Positions 33,765 to 41,719 of a DNA stretch of 64,000 nt are shown in pieces. Position numbers and translations under genes: made by a program. The notes under the pieces were generated by a model. That model saw only the letters and a program-made list of their open reading frames with translations, was not told where the DNA came from and did no database searches. The DNA comes from an uncultured Prevotellaceae bacterium (GTDB lineage Bacteria; Bacteroidota; Bacteroidia; Bacteroidales; Bacteroidaceae): contig CAMJKP010000002.1 in the NCBI GenBank assembly GCA_946406435.1, positions 1 to 64,000 of the forward strand, in the 5' to 3' direction. Position 1 is the stretch's first letter. Each line of letters starts with the position of its first letter.

Positions 33765-35432
33765 ATGAAAAGATCATTAGCTATTCTTTCCCTCGCCTTT
33801 CTTTCCCTGACATCATTCGCTCAGGATTTCTATCTTGGTGCTGACGTCAGTTGGGAAACGGAAATGGAGAGCAAAGGCCAGAAACTATATAATTGGAAAG
33901 GCGAGGAGCGTGAGTGTACAGCCTTGATGAAGGAGATGGGTATGAACGCAATCCGCTTGCGTATGTGGGTTGACCCTTCTGAGCACGATAACTGGTGCAA
34001 TAAGGAAGACCTGTTGGCAAAGGCGAAGCGTGCCAAGGAACTTGGTATGGAGGTTATGGTTGATTTCCATTATAGTGACTGGTGGGCTGATCCTGGAAAG
34101 CAGAACATTCCGAAGGCATGGGAGAAACTGTCGTTCAAGAAGATGTGTGCTGCTATGGCAACCCATACCAACGAGGTCCTTACGCTTCTGAAAGAGAACG
34201 GAATAACTCCTAAATGGGTGCAGGTGGGAAATGAGACTGCTAACGGCTTGCTCTGGCCTCTTGGAAAACTTGATCAGAATCCTAAGCAATATGCAGGCTT
34301 CTTTGCTGCAGGATATGATGCTGTAAAGGCTGTTTTTCCTGAGACACGGGTGATAGTTCATCTTAACAACGGCTTTGATAGCAGTCTTTTCAACCGTAAT
34401 CTTGATGCTCTCAAGGATAATGGTGCCAAGTGGGATATTATAGGAATGTCCCTGTATCCTTATTGGGCTATCCAGTCGGGAAAAGAGTCGAATGCTGTTA
34501 TGACCTTGCACGACTGCCTGAAGAATATCCGCAAGTTGAGCGAGAAATACGGTACTGACGTGATGATTGTCGAGACTGGCTATGAGGTTGACGAGCAGAA
34601 GCCTTGGGTGATAGAGCAGGGTAGGGAACAGTATGCCGAGCTTATCCATAGGATGAAGAATGACACTAAGGGACGTTGCAAGGGCGTTTTCTATTGGGAA
34701 CCTGAATGTCGTCCGTCACAATATAAGCTTGGCGCTTTTACCGAGGAAGGAAAGCCTACTGCCATAATGAGGGCTTTGCTTGATGAACAGCTTCGCGAGG
34801 GTAAGATGGATATGGCTGCATCGTATGACCGTAAGCTTGTGAAACTCCACACAACGGAGGGCGACATCGTTGTTGAGTTATATAATGAGACACCTATTCA
34901 TCGCGATAACTTCCTGCGTCTGGCAAAGACAGGCGCACTTGATTCCACTCTCTTCCATCGTGTTATGAAGGACTTCATGATACAGGGTGGCGATCCCGAT
35001 TCAAAGACTGCTTCATATACGTCAGTTGATGATCCTACTCCGCTTGGCAATTCGGATGTCCCTGGTGAGAATGGAGAAAAGGTGCTTAAAGCAGAGATTC
35101 TATATCCTCAGTTCTTCCATAAGCGTGGAGCCTTGTGTGCTGCGCGTGAGGGTGACGACAAGAACCCTGAGTTCAAGAGCTCTACCTCGCAGTTCTATAT
35201 CACCTGGGGTAAGTGGCCGGTACAGAAGGGTAAGAACCCTTACAAGAAATGTCTTGAGTATTACGAGGGCTATCAGCAAAGCGGTACTCCGTGGCTTGAT
35301 GGTGCCTATACTGTTTTCGGACAGGTGGTAAGCGGTCTTGATGTGGTCGAGAAGATTCAGCAGGCTGAAACCGATGGATTGAGCCGTCCTTTGATTGATG
35401 TCAGAATCCTGAAGTTCGAGGTCTTGAACTGA
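33765..35432 (+). CDS. GH53 endo-beta-1,4-galactanase fused to a cyclophilin-type PPIase
   Basis: This is a 555-residue secreted protein (signal peptide ending TSFAQ). Residues 20-345 are a GH53 arabinogalactan endo-galactanase with acid/base glutamate in QVGNET (about 156) and nucleophile in VETGYE (about 270). Residues 355-555 are a cyclophilin domain with FHRVMKDFMIQGGDP and STSQFYIT. Both catalytic centres look intact, and the frame is continuous across a short linker (MDMAASYDRK). A chaperone domain fused to a glycosidase is unusual. It could help folding of surface enzymes or simply be an accidental fusion. Confidence 0.93.
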   Translation: MKRSLAILSLAFLSLTSFAQDFYLGADVSWETEMESKGQKLYNWKGEERECTALMKEMGMNAIRLRMWVDPSEHDNWCNKEDLLAKAKRAKELGMEVMVDFHYSDWWADPGKQNIPKAWEKLSFKKMCAAMATHTNEVLTLLKENGITPKWVQVGNETANGLLWPLGKLDQNPKQYAGFFAAGYDAVKAVFPETRVIVHLNNGFDSSLFNRNLDALKDNGAKWDIIGMSLYPYWAIQSGKESNAVMTLHDCLKNIRKLSEKYGTDVMIVETGYEVDEQKPWVIEQGREQYAELIHRMKNDTKGRCKGVFYWEPECRPSQYKLGAFTEEGKPTAIMRALLDEQLREGKMDMAASYDRKLVKLHTTEGDIVVELYNETPIHRDNFLRLAKTGALDSTLFHRVMKDFMIQGGDPDSKTASYTSVDDPTPLGNSDVPGENGEKVLKAEILYPQFFHKRGALCAAREGDDKNPEFKSSTSQFYITWGKWPVQKGKNPYKKCLEYYEGYQQSGTPWLDGAYTVFGQVVSGLDVVEKIQQAETDGLSRPLIDVRILKFEVLN

Positions 35433-35516
35433 CCTGATTCCCAAGCACCTTATGGCGTTTTTATGGGATTTCTGTATATTTTTTTCTTTTTTATTCGCTA
35501 TCTCGAAATTTTTAGC

Positions 35517-35524
35517 TAAATTTG
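35517..35524 (+). promoter_or_regulatory. -7 box of the toxin-antitoxin pair
   Basis: TAAATTTG followed by CATC matches the Bacteroidetes -7 element, 28 bp ahead of the antitoxin start. The -33 region is poor. The antitoxin may bind nearby, as is usual for type II pairs. Confidence 0.55.
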
Positions 35525-35552
35525 CATCGAAATAACAAAAAAATATCGTGTT

Positions 35553-35816
35553 ATGACAGCAATTACCATAAATATCCCCAATAGTGATGTTAGCTTCTTC
35601 AAGAAGATGATGACAAAGATGGGCTGGACATATACTATGGCCGATGAGGAGAGGCAGGTTGTAAAGCCACGTCTTTACAATCCTGAGACTGGCGAGTGTC
35701 TTAATGACAAGACGATGAAGGCTATCGAGGATGCACGCGAAGACATGAAGCATGGCAGATTGAAATCATTTGATTCTGTTGAGGCTATGTTTAAGGATAT
35801 GGGCATTAACATATGA
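35553..35816 (+). CDS. Type II antitoxin
   Basis: This 87-residue protein has a beta-strand start (TAITINIPNSD) followed by FFKKMMTKMGW and a charged middle, the layout of Bacteroidetes antitoxins paired with RelE/YafQ toxins. The C-terminal SFDSVEAMFKDMGI is the likely toxin-wrapping helix. Its stop overlaps the toxin start as ATGA (35813-35816). Confidence 0.85.
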   Translation: MTAITINIPNSDVSFFKKMMTKMGWTYTMADEERQVVKPRLYNPETGECLNDKTMKAIEDAREDMKHGRLKSFDSVEAMFKDMGINI

Positions 35817-36106
35817 AGTATGCTATCAAACCTTCAAAGCGCTTTGAAAAAGATTTGAAGCGTTGCGAAAAGCGTGGCTATGATATGCGGCTTATCAAGG
35901 AGGTTATCACTCTGCTTGCTGAGACTGGATCGCTTCCCGCTACCTATCGTCCTCATAAACTATCAGGTGACTATGCAGGTTGTTGGGAATGCCATATCAA
36001 GCCCGACTGGCTTCTTCTATGGGAGCAGTATGATAATGAACTCGTGCTTCTCTTGACAAGCACAGGCTCTCATTCCGACTTATTTGGAAAAGGAAAGAAA
36101 CGCTAA
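35813..36106 (+). CDS. YafQ-family mRNA interferase toxin
   Basis: This 97-residue RelE-superfamily protein has the family run SKRFEKDLKRCEKRGYDM and the catalytic C-terminal segment HIKPDWLLLWEQYDNEL...TGSHSDLF, with histidine near the end as in YafQ. It would cleave mRNA on the ribosome when free of antitoxin. It is coupled to the antitoxin and followed by a strong terminator. Confidence 0.9.
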   Translation: MKYAIKPSKRFEKDLKRCEKRGYDMRLIKEVITLLAETGSLPATYRPHKLSGDYAGCWECHIKPDWLLLWEQYDNELVLLLTSTGSHSDLFGKGKKR

Positions 36107-36113
36107 TTAGCAG

Positions 36114-36175
36114 GAAACTCTACACCCAAGGTTATAAAGCCAAAAAGTTATGAAGGTGTAGAGTTTCTTTTTTTT
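36114..36175 (+). terminator. Terminator of the toxin-antitoxin operon
   Basis: A perfect 13-bp stem (36114-36126 with 36155-36167, GAAACTCTACACC) is followed by eight T. It lies eight bases after the toxin stop, and array C begins directly behind it. Confidence 0.88.
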
Positions 36176-36178
36176 CTG

Positions 36179-36332
36179 TTCTGTCCATTCTTCGCTCAGC
36201 CTCCGTTGATCCTCCGCTCTGCCTTCGCTCAGTCTTCGTTCCTGCTCCGTTTCTCCTTCGCTTCTAATCCGCTTCAAGTCCCTTTCTAGAATGGGACTTA
36301 CATGGGACTTGCTTCGGACGCTTCCAAGCAAT
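36179..36332. repeat. 11-nt phased repeat array C
   Basis: There are fourteen consecutive 11-nt units. Nine pyrimidine-rich ones in the CTCCGTTGATC / CTTCGCTCAGC style (36190-36288) meet a palindromic centre, AAGTCCC-TTTCTAGAAT-GGGACTT (36276-36299). Two GGGACTT units follow in the opposite sense, then two diverged units. It begins just behind the terminator of the toxin gene and faces a minus-strand -7 box at 36360-36367. Confidence 0.88.
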
Positions 36333-36359
36333 TCACGTCCCCGAATCCTTTTCTTGATG

Positions 36360-36367
36360 CAAAGTTA
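36360..36367 (-). promoter_or_regulatory. -7 box pointing into array C
   Basis: TAACTTTG followed by CATC on the minus strand (complement of 36360-36367) matches TAnnTTTG. The -33 element is not recognisable. The predicted start is about 20 bp from the array edge, the same geometry as array A. Confidence 0.45.
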
Positions 36368-36496
36368 CGAAATTCTGAATTGGCGGTTGCGGTTTAATGC
36401 GGTTTGGTGTGGTTTAGTGTGGTATTTTGCTGTATTTTTTATTCGAACGCAAAAACGCTAAGTCGCAGAGATTTATTTTCGACCACGGAAAATAAA

Positions 36497-36578
36497 AACC
36501 ACAGATATTCGGGATATTAGGGATGTTTATCACGAGCGTAAGCGAAAATATCCCTTTTATCTGTGAAATCTGTGTTCA
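36497..36578. repeat. 80-bp palindromic repeat, copy 1
   Basis: The pattern is ACCACAGATATTCGGGA ... CACGAGCG-AAGCG ... ATCCC ... ATCTGTG. The outer arms CACAGAT/ATCTGTG and inner AGGGAT/ATCCC pair. It differs from copies 2 and 3 at scattered positions. Confidence 0.8.
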
Positions 36579-36648
36579 AGAAAAAACTTTGCGTTCAAAA
36601 TAATCCGAGTACAGAAAGGACAGTAATGTCAGTATTAACGCTTGAATT

Positions 36649-36735
36649 TATGTCATAATTAGGGTTTCACCTCAAGTTTTTTTACTTGCAACATTAATTT
36701 CACGTTAATGTCGCATTAATTAAAACATTAATTAA
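36649..36735. repeat. ATTAAT-rich repeat, copy 1
   Basis: It starts ATGTCATAATTA and contains several CATTAAT or CGTTAAT words at 11-12-nt spacing. It aligns with 37493-37578 over its whole length. The word CACGTTAATGTCGCATTAAT at 36701-36720 also forms an arm of the terminator at 5108-5132. Confidence 0.7.
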
Positions 36736-37375
36736 AGTGTTAATTTTGCTACTTTCATGTTCAAAACTGGGTATTTTATCTTCAATTTACCGAGGAAAGA
36801 CTCTTTTTTTATGGTTTTTACAAGCTTAATAATGAGAAAGTGTCATGTGTATGGAGGTATTGTTCGACATCAATCGCTTATATATCAAGCAGTTAGTACA
36901 TGAACATTACAGTACGAACAGAAGAACAGTTGAATTTCCGAAAGTACTACTTTCTATCTTTTCTTTATTTTTATTTTATCTTTCATTTATTATAACTATC
37001 TTATTATTAATTATTTATAATATATATATTATATATATAATATAATAAAATAGATAGAAAATAGAGATAGATGTATATACCAAAATACATCTGTACAACT
37101 GTACAACTGTTCTACTGTTCGACACGCCCTGCCCAGAAAGACTACTTCCCTACAAAGCCTTTCATACCCTCGCGCAACTCTTCGCATGTTACGAGATCTT
37201 ATGACTACGGAAGACACGAAACAAACGGAATTCATCAAATAAATTAATTAATGAGATATTAATGTGTTATTATATGTCTCACTCCGTGAGGAAACATTAA
37301 TGACCACAACTTGCGTAGCTTGATGAGCCAACGCGAATAATATCACGTTAATGTCGCATTTATTTTATGTCTTTC

Positions 37376-37457
37376 AACCACAGATATTCGGGATTGTAGG
37401 GATATTAATCACGAGCGCAAGCGAGCAAATCCCTTTAATCTGTGCTATCTGTGTTCG
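37376..37457. repeat. 80-bp palindromic repeat, copy 2
   Basis: Nearly identical to copy 3 at 37584-37665. The arm words CACAGATATTCGGGAT and AATCCCTTTAATCTGTG are conserved. Confidence 0.82.
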
Positions 37458-37492
37458 AAAAGGAAATTAACGTCATAATTAACGTTTTAATT

Positions 37493-37578
37493 CATGTCAT
37501 AATTAATGTTTCGCCGTAAGGCTTTTTTTCTTACAACATTAATTGGACGTTAATTGAGACATTAATTGAACATTAATT
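37493..37578. repeat. ATTAAT-rich repeat, copy 2
   Basis: It aligns with 36649-36735 (CATGTCATAATTA start, T-rich middle, then four CATTAAT/CGTTAAT words about 11 nt apart). It is immediately followed by copy 3 of the 80-bp repeat. Confidence 0.7.
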
Positions 37579-37583
37579 TTTTC

Positions 37584-37665
37584 AACCACAGATATTCGGG
37601 ATTTGGGGGATATTAATCACGAGCGCAAGCGAGATAATCCCTTTAATCTGTGCTATCTGTGTTCG
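37584..37665. repeat. 80-bp palindromic repeat, copy 3
   Basis: Same dyad architecture as copies 1 and 2. The central CACGAGCGCAAGCGAG is identical to copy 2. Confidence 0.82.
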
Positions 37666-37889
37666 AAAAAAAGAAACGGATGTATCTGATTTTCGTTAAT
37701 CACGCCCTTACTGCGCCAGCTTCAGATAAATCATATAAATCCGTTTCCCTTTTCTTTTGCAAAAAAACTTTTCCGTTTCTTTCGTGCTTTCCGTGTTCAA
37801 AATCTTCTCCGCGACTTAGCGTTTTCGTATTCTAAAAATAATTTGAAACGGATGTATATGTTGTATCTGATTATTTTTATGTGATAATA

Positions 37890-37922
37890 AAAGAATAAAG
37901 CCCAGCGAAATTGCTGGGCTTT
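37890..37922 (-). terminator. Terminator of the sigma-factor operon
   Basis: A perfect stem AAAGCCCAGC/GCTGGGCTTT (37897-37906, 37913-37922) has a T-rich tail on the minus strand. It lies 14 bp after the stop of the last operon gene. Confidence 0.85.
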
Positions 37923-37935
37923 TCTTTACTTTACT

Positions 37936-38448
37936 TTATTTTTTATTTGGATGATGTGGATGCTGCTGTTGTTGAGGTTGTCTTGGTGGTCTTGAGAAGT
38001 TGCGCATCATATTGCGGTTGAAACGTTCTTCTGCGCGAATGAATTTGAGAACCTTTGTAGCAGGCATCACTTTGATGAACTGCTTGTGATATTGTAACTG
38101 AAGTTTTTTTATTGACAATTCACGCTCATCGTATGCGAGAATGACAGCCTCTGCAGCCTTGTTATCGTTATATGCAGCTTTGTCGAATACGTTCTTCTTC
38201 ATATAGATGGCACGCTGCTTCTGGAGCATCTCTCGGTAGAGTGGAAAGAATTTTTGTGCCTCCTGCTTCGTGAGACAGGCCTCGCGTATAATGCAAGCCT
38301 CGAGTTCACGTTGATAGCGTTCCGGGTCAAATTTCTTTTGCTCATCCTTGCGACCCTCCGTGCGTTCATCTTGCCTTGAATCATTATTCTGTGCAGGCAA
38401 AGGAAGAACCATCACAAGAGCTAAGATAAGTGTAATTATATATTTCAT
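37936..38448 (-). CDS. Small exported protein of the sigma-factor operon
   Basis: This 170-residue protein has a signal peptide (ending LPAQ). A charged linker is followed by a mostly helical core (ACLTKQEAQKFFPLYREMLQKQ), and the C-terminus is rich in Pro, Gln and His. The helical LTKQEAQKFFPLY pattern resembles Spy/CpxP-like periplasmic sensors, though identity is uncertain. The His-rich tail could bind metal. It is the last gene of the four-gene minus-strand operon. Confidence 0.82.
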   Translation of the reverse strand: MKYIITLILALVMVLPLPAQNNDSRQDERTEGRKDEQKKFDPERYQRELEACIIREACLTKQEAQKFFPLYREMLQKQRAIYMKKNVFDKAAYNDNKAAEAVILAYDERELSIKKLQLQYHKQFIKVMPATKVLKFIRAEERFNRNMMRNFSRPPRQPQQQQHPHHPNKK

Positions 38449-38474
38449 TTCCTAAGATTTAAGGGGTGATTGTC

Positions 38475-38855
38475 TTATTCTTCTGCCAGCATCTGATACA
38501 TGTCGTGATTATCGAGCATCGTATAGTCTGCTGCCTGATTAAAGGCATCATCACTTGTAAAAAAACTCTGTTGTGCGGTAGCAGGCACTTCTGAGGTGTC
38601 TGTGTCCTTGAATGTGAATAATACGGCACTTACTCCGATTACGAGGACACAAGCACATGCAGCAGCCCAACGGAGCACATGCATACGGACATTCTTTGCC
38701 TGGGCTGGCTTTTCGCTCTTCTCTTCTGTTGAAGCCTGCCTTGCAACGTTCTCCATGATGCGCGTGTTAAGCGTATCAAAATATCCTTCAGGAACCTTGA
38801 ATGGATTCTGCCTTAGTTGCTCCTTATCGAATATGTCGTTAAAGTCGTTATTCAT
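38475..38855 (-). CDS. Putative anti-sigma-like membrane protein
   Basis: This 126-residue protein opens with NPFKVPEGYFDTLNTRIMENV, a motif common to proteins encoded after Bacteroidetes ECF sigma genes. It has one membrane helix at about 59-81 (AAACACVLVIGVSAVLFTF) and a short outer tail. An inner-membrane anti-sigma role is inferred from position, 48 bp behind the sigma gene. No zinc-binding anti-sigma motif is visible. Confidence 0.78.
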   Translation of the reverse strand: MNNDFNDIFDKEQLRQNPFKVPEGYFDTLNTRIMENVARQASTEEKSEKPAQAKNVRMHVLRWAAACACVLVIGVSAVLFTFKDTDTSEVPATAQQSFFTSDDAFNQAADYTMLDNHDMYQMLAEE

Positions 38856-38902
38856 AATATGTTTTCCTTTCTAATTGTATGACGAATGAAAATTGCAAAA
38901 GT

Positions 38903-39400
38903 TTAATTCTTTTGTTGAAAAAATTCTTTAATTTTCTTTACTGCGAGGTGATAATTCGCTTTAAGACCGCCTTCGGTCGTTCCCAGTATCTTTGAAATCT
39001 CGGAGTAGGGCATGTCGTCGAAATAGCGTAATGAGAATGTTGCACGTTGTGCTTCTGGGAGAGTTTCCATAGCCTCGTAAAGCAGTTTCTGTGTCTCGTT
39101 TCCATCGAAATAGTCATCTGCAAACTGATTGTCGGCTATTCGCATCTCACCGTCGGGTGACACTTGTTCGTGCTTTCTTCTGAGGAAATCTATAGCTTCA
39201 TTAACGGTAATTCTGTATATCCATGTATATATATTGGCATCACCTCGAAAATCATCGAAGCGTGACCATGCCTTGAGGAATGCGTTTTGCACTACATCGT
39301 CCGCATCCTCATGTCGGATTACTATCTGACGCGCCTTCCAATATAGCTGTTCACTATACTGGTTAACTATCTTGGAAAAACGTGCTTCTTTCTCTGTCAT
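38903..39400 (-). CDS. ECF-type RNA polymerase sigma factor
   Basis: This 165-residue sigma-70 family protein has region 2 (DADDVVQNAFLKAWSRFDDFRG and YTWIYRITVNEAIDFLRR) and region 4 (LPEAQRATFSLRYFDDMPYSEISKILG, a helix-turn-helix). It would direct polymerase to a stress or envelope regulon. It starts two bases after the L,D-transpeptidase stop, and the anti-sigma-like gene follows. Being downstream of a cell-wall enzyme suggests an envelope signal. Confidence 0.93.
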   Translation of the reverse strand: MTEKEARFSKIVNQYSEQLYWKARQIVIRHEDADDVVQNAFLKAWSRFDDFRGDANIYTWIYRITVNEAIDFLRRKHEQVSPDGEMRIADNQFADDYFDGNETQKLLYEAMETLPEAQRATFSLRYFDDMPYSEISKILGTTEGGLKANYHLAVKKIKEFFQQKN

Positions 39401-39402
39401 AG

Positions 39403-40938
39403 TTATATAGATCTTAGGGCTTTAGCTATAATACTGTCGTATTCGTAAACGTCAGGGAAACTCTTGATTTCTCCTTCTGGTACGGGGAACAGCGTGTAAT
39501 AAACGATGAATATAGGTACCTGTGGCTCAACTTTCTTGTAGCTCACAAGTTTCCTTCTGTCACGTTTTGGGTTTGACATGTCAACCTCCATGGAGTATTG
39601 TATCTTCTCTGCCATTTCGGGATCTTTGTCCCTAAGCATATAGCAGGCAAGCTCGAATGGCTTTTCTACTCTTACACATCCGTGAGAAACACTTCGTGTC
39701 TGTCGGTTGAAGACACCACGTGACGATGTGTCGTGTACAAAGATTGAGAAATTATTGTCGAAACGGAAGATGATACGTCCGAGAGAGTTACCATCTCCTC
39801 CCTCCTGAACTAATGACCAGTCGGGTGACATTATAATACTATTGGTAATCTCTGAACCTCTTAACTTTTCTCCCGTCTTCTTGTTTCGAGCGAAGTATTT
39901 ATTGCGATTGAAATAGTCTGCATTTCCACCTTGTCCGTTGATTTCCTTCTTACGGATGCTCCAAGGAATTGTCCATTGTGGATTGAGTTCCATGTGCTTT
40001 ATCTTACTATGAAGCAGAGGGGTTTTTGTCTTCTTCTGACCGCATCCAATCTTCATGTCGATGGCAAGACGGTTGTCGCGCATAGCCCATAGGTGGAAGG
40101 CTGGGATGTTTATAATAAGATATTCATCGTGAAGATGAGGGGCATCGGTTGATTTCCAACGGGCACGCTCAAGGTTTACGAGAACTAAGTTGCGATTAAT
40201 CGAATCATTCTTCAGACATGCCTTTAGCTTGTTATACATAGGCGTATGATTCATGGCTTCGGCAAGGTATATGCCTACGCTATCGTGTTTTATAGCATTT
40301 ATAGCGTCATAGAAAGTCTGTTTTCCGCAAATGTGTGTGGAGTCGTCGAAGAGCTGACGGTATGTTACACGTTTAGGAGTTGAATCATTTACATCCAGAC
40401 GGTTAAACATGTCGTATGGGTCTGTGAAACCATATCTCTGACCAACGGCATAGCGTAGGAATGCCTTCGTGAGATTGTATTCCAGTCGGGCTAATACTCT
40501 GTTGACAGAGTTCTTTCCACCTGCTTCAAATGAGTGATTCCTTAATGCCTCAATATCATTACGTATATACTCCACGCCGAACTGACGTTTCTCAAATCCT
40601 TCAAGCTCGCATGAATCAAGACATGCAAGAAGGGTATCTGCCTGTGGAGATACTCCCTGGCGGTTGATCCAAAGGAATGCTGCTGGTGAATTGGAGAAGT
40701 ATTTATAGTGTGCTCGCGTATAGCGGTCAGCTCTCTGACCGTCTTGATCCGCTTTCACTATAGTCTGGATGTAATCGCTTATCTCCTGTGCGTTTGCTTT
40801 CATGGTTCTGTCGGAGAAGGATTCGAAGTATTCTGAGGAAAGCCCAGCATAAGGATGCTCTACGACCTTTTCCTTTGCACATGACAGAATCATGAACATT
40901 AGGCTGAGAGAATAAAGCATTAATAAGTGTTTCCTCAT
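39403..40938 (-). CDS. Murein L,D-transpeptidase (YcbB-like lipoprotein)
   Basis: This 511-residue protein has a lipobox (MFMILSC). A long N-terminal scaffold domain (about 60-290) is followed by a YkuD catalytic domain with FVHDTSSRG and SHGCVRV (nucleophile cysteine near 420). The scaffold-plus-YkuD order and length resemble YcbB/LdtD, which form 3-3 cross-links in peptidoglycan. It is first in an operon with an ECF sigma factor and its putative regulator. Confidence 0.92.
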   Translation of the reverse strand: MRKHLLMLYSLSLMFMILSCAKEKVVEHPYAGLSSEYFESFSDRTMKANAQEISDYIQTIVKADQDGQRADRYTRAHYKYFSNSPAAFLWINRQGVSPQADTLLACLDSCELEGFEKRQFGVEYIRNDIEALRNHSFEAGGKNSVNRVLARLEYNLTKAFLRYAVGQRYGFTDPYDMFNRLDVNDSTPKRVTYRQLFDDSTHICGKQTFYDAINAIKHDSVGIYLAEAMNHTPMYNKLKACLKNDSINRNLVLVNLERARWKSTDAPHLHDEYLIINIPAFHLWAMRDNRLAIDMKIGCGQKKTKTPLLHSKIKHMELNPQWTIPWSIRKKEINGQGGNADYFNRNKYFARNKKTGEKLRGSEITNSIIMSPDWSLVQEGGDGNSLGRIIFRFDNNFSIFVHDTSSRGVFNRQTRSVSHGCVRVEKPFELACYMLRDKDPEMAEKIQYSMEVDMSNPKRDRRKLVSYKKVEPQVPIFIVYYTLFPVPEGEIKSFPDVYEYDSIIAKALRSI

Positions 40939-40970
40939 TTGTTCTATGCGATAAAGTTCTATTATCTTTC

Positions 40971-41015
40971 AAAAAAAATGACCAGATAGCACCATTTCCT
41001 GATACCTCTGGTCAT
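40971..41015 (-). terminator. Terminator of the mini T9SS-like gene
   Basis: ATGACCAGA (40979-40987) pairs with TCTGGTCAT (41007-41015), with eight T following on the minus strand. It ends the transcript of 41043-41354 just before the transpeptidase start. Confidence 0.88.
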
Positions 41016-41042
41016 AGGACTTTTATCTGTCAGTTTGACTGA

Positions 41043-41354
41043 TTATTTTACTGAAATTTTGCGTACGGTCTTTCCTACTTTGACTATATAGCAGCCTTTG
41101 GTAAGGTTAAGATCTACGCGCTTTTCCTGACTGTCTATTTTTGTGGTAGAAAGTCTTACGCCTGCAACGTTGTAGATTTCAAGCACCTGACCAGCTCCGC
41201 CTGTTATGTGGAGAACGTTGTTGTCGGTAAGTGTAATCTGTGCGCTTTGCTGTTCAACCTCAATAAGTTCCATAAGAGGTGCCGCTTCTGCTGTATTAAC
41301 AGAACCGAAAAATGCAATTGCTGCAAACGCTATGGAGATTATATTTTTAGCCAT
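41043..41354 (-). CDS. Mini secreted protein consisting of a T9SS-like C-terminal domain
   Basis: This 103-residue protein has a signal peptide (ending AEAAP), then about 60 residues with the type A sorting-domain pattern VLEIYNVAGVRLSTTKI ... LTKGCYIVKVGKTVRKISVK. Normally this domain sits at the end of large type IX cargo. Here it is almost the entire mature protein. It may be a degenerate cargo remnant or a genuine small surface protein. It has its own -7 box and terminator, which argues for expression. Confidence 0.82.
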   Translation of the reverse strand: MAKNIISIAFAAIAFFGSVNTAEAAPLMELIEVEQQSAQITLTDNNVLHITGGAGQVLEIYNVAGVRLSTTKIDSQEKRVDLNLTKGCYIVKVGKTVRKISVK

Positions 41355-41385
41355 AAGCCTAACGTCTTTGTTGTTATTTTGATGA

Positions 41386-41393
41386 CAAAGTTA
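41386..41393 (-). promoter_or_regulatory. -7 box of the mini T9SS-like gene
   Basis: TAACTTTG followed by TCATC (complement of 41386-41393) lies 31 bp ahead of the start codon. No TTTG is at the ideal distance. Confidence 0.5.
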
Positions 41394-41485
41394 CTTTTTT
41401 TTATCCAAATACGAATAAAACAATTCGCGATTTATTGTGATATTAACTTTATTTAACTGTTGACTAAAAAAGTTGGGAGATAATC

Positions 41486-41517
41486 TTGCAGAAAACAAAT
41501 AAAAACACTACCTTTGT
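41486..41517 (+). promoter_or_regulatory. Promoter of the DUF4301 gene
   Basis: CTTG (41486-41489), 20 bp, TACCTTTG (41510-41517). The leader of about 195 nt to the start codon contains an inverted repeat. Confidence 0.65.
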
Positions 41518-41521
41518 AGCG

Positions 41522-41690
41522 ACAATGCCAATGTACTATTTGGCAATTTACTATTTACTATTTATTTACAATTTTTGTTGATGTACTATTTTTCTTCTAT
41601 CAAAAAGTAGAACCATAAATGTAACAGCGAAATAGTAAATACCAACAGCAAATAGCAAATCGTAAATAAATAGTAAATAGTACATTGTCA
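41522..41690. repeat. Inverted repeat of TAAATAGTA words
   Basis: Tandem TACTATTT words at 41531-41570 face GTAAATAAATAGTAAATAG at 41661-41679. The arms can form a long AT-rich hairpin in the 5' leader of the DUF4301 transcript. Confidence 0.7.
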
Positions 41691-41719
41691 AATAGTAAAT
41701 AATTTTGACCTAAATATCT

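Larger units (their letters stand above)
36445..37832. repeat. Gene-free repeat block with terminal inverted repeats
   Basis: A 26-bp sequence at 36445-36470 (core AAAACGCTAAGTCGC) recurs inverted at 37807-37832 with three or four differences. Between them lie three copies of an 80-bp palindromic repeat, two copies of an 85-bp ATTAAT-rich repeat, and an AT run (37005-37050). Short open frames here (for example 36845-37045) have no coding character. No transposase is present. Confidence 0.7.

Noticed and set aside
33885..34649. 254-codon minus-strand frame inside the galactanase gene
   Set aside because: It is the shadow of a gene with intact catalytic motifs on the plus strand, with no domain of its own.
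36107..36331. 74-codon minus-strand frame across array C
   Set aside because: The R/E-rich repeats in its translation are produced by the 11-nt DNA repeats, and the frame runs through the toxin-gene terminator.
36845..37045. 66-codon frame in the repeat block
   Set aside because: It is mostly an AT run translating to Ile/Tyr, with no support as a gene.
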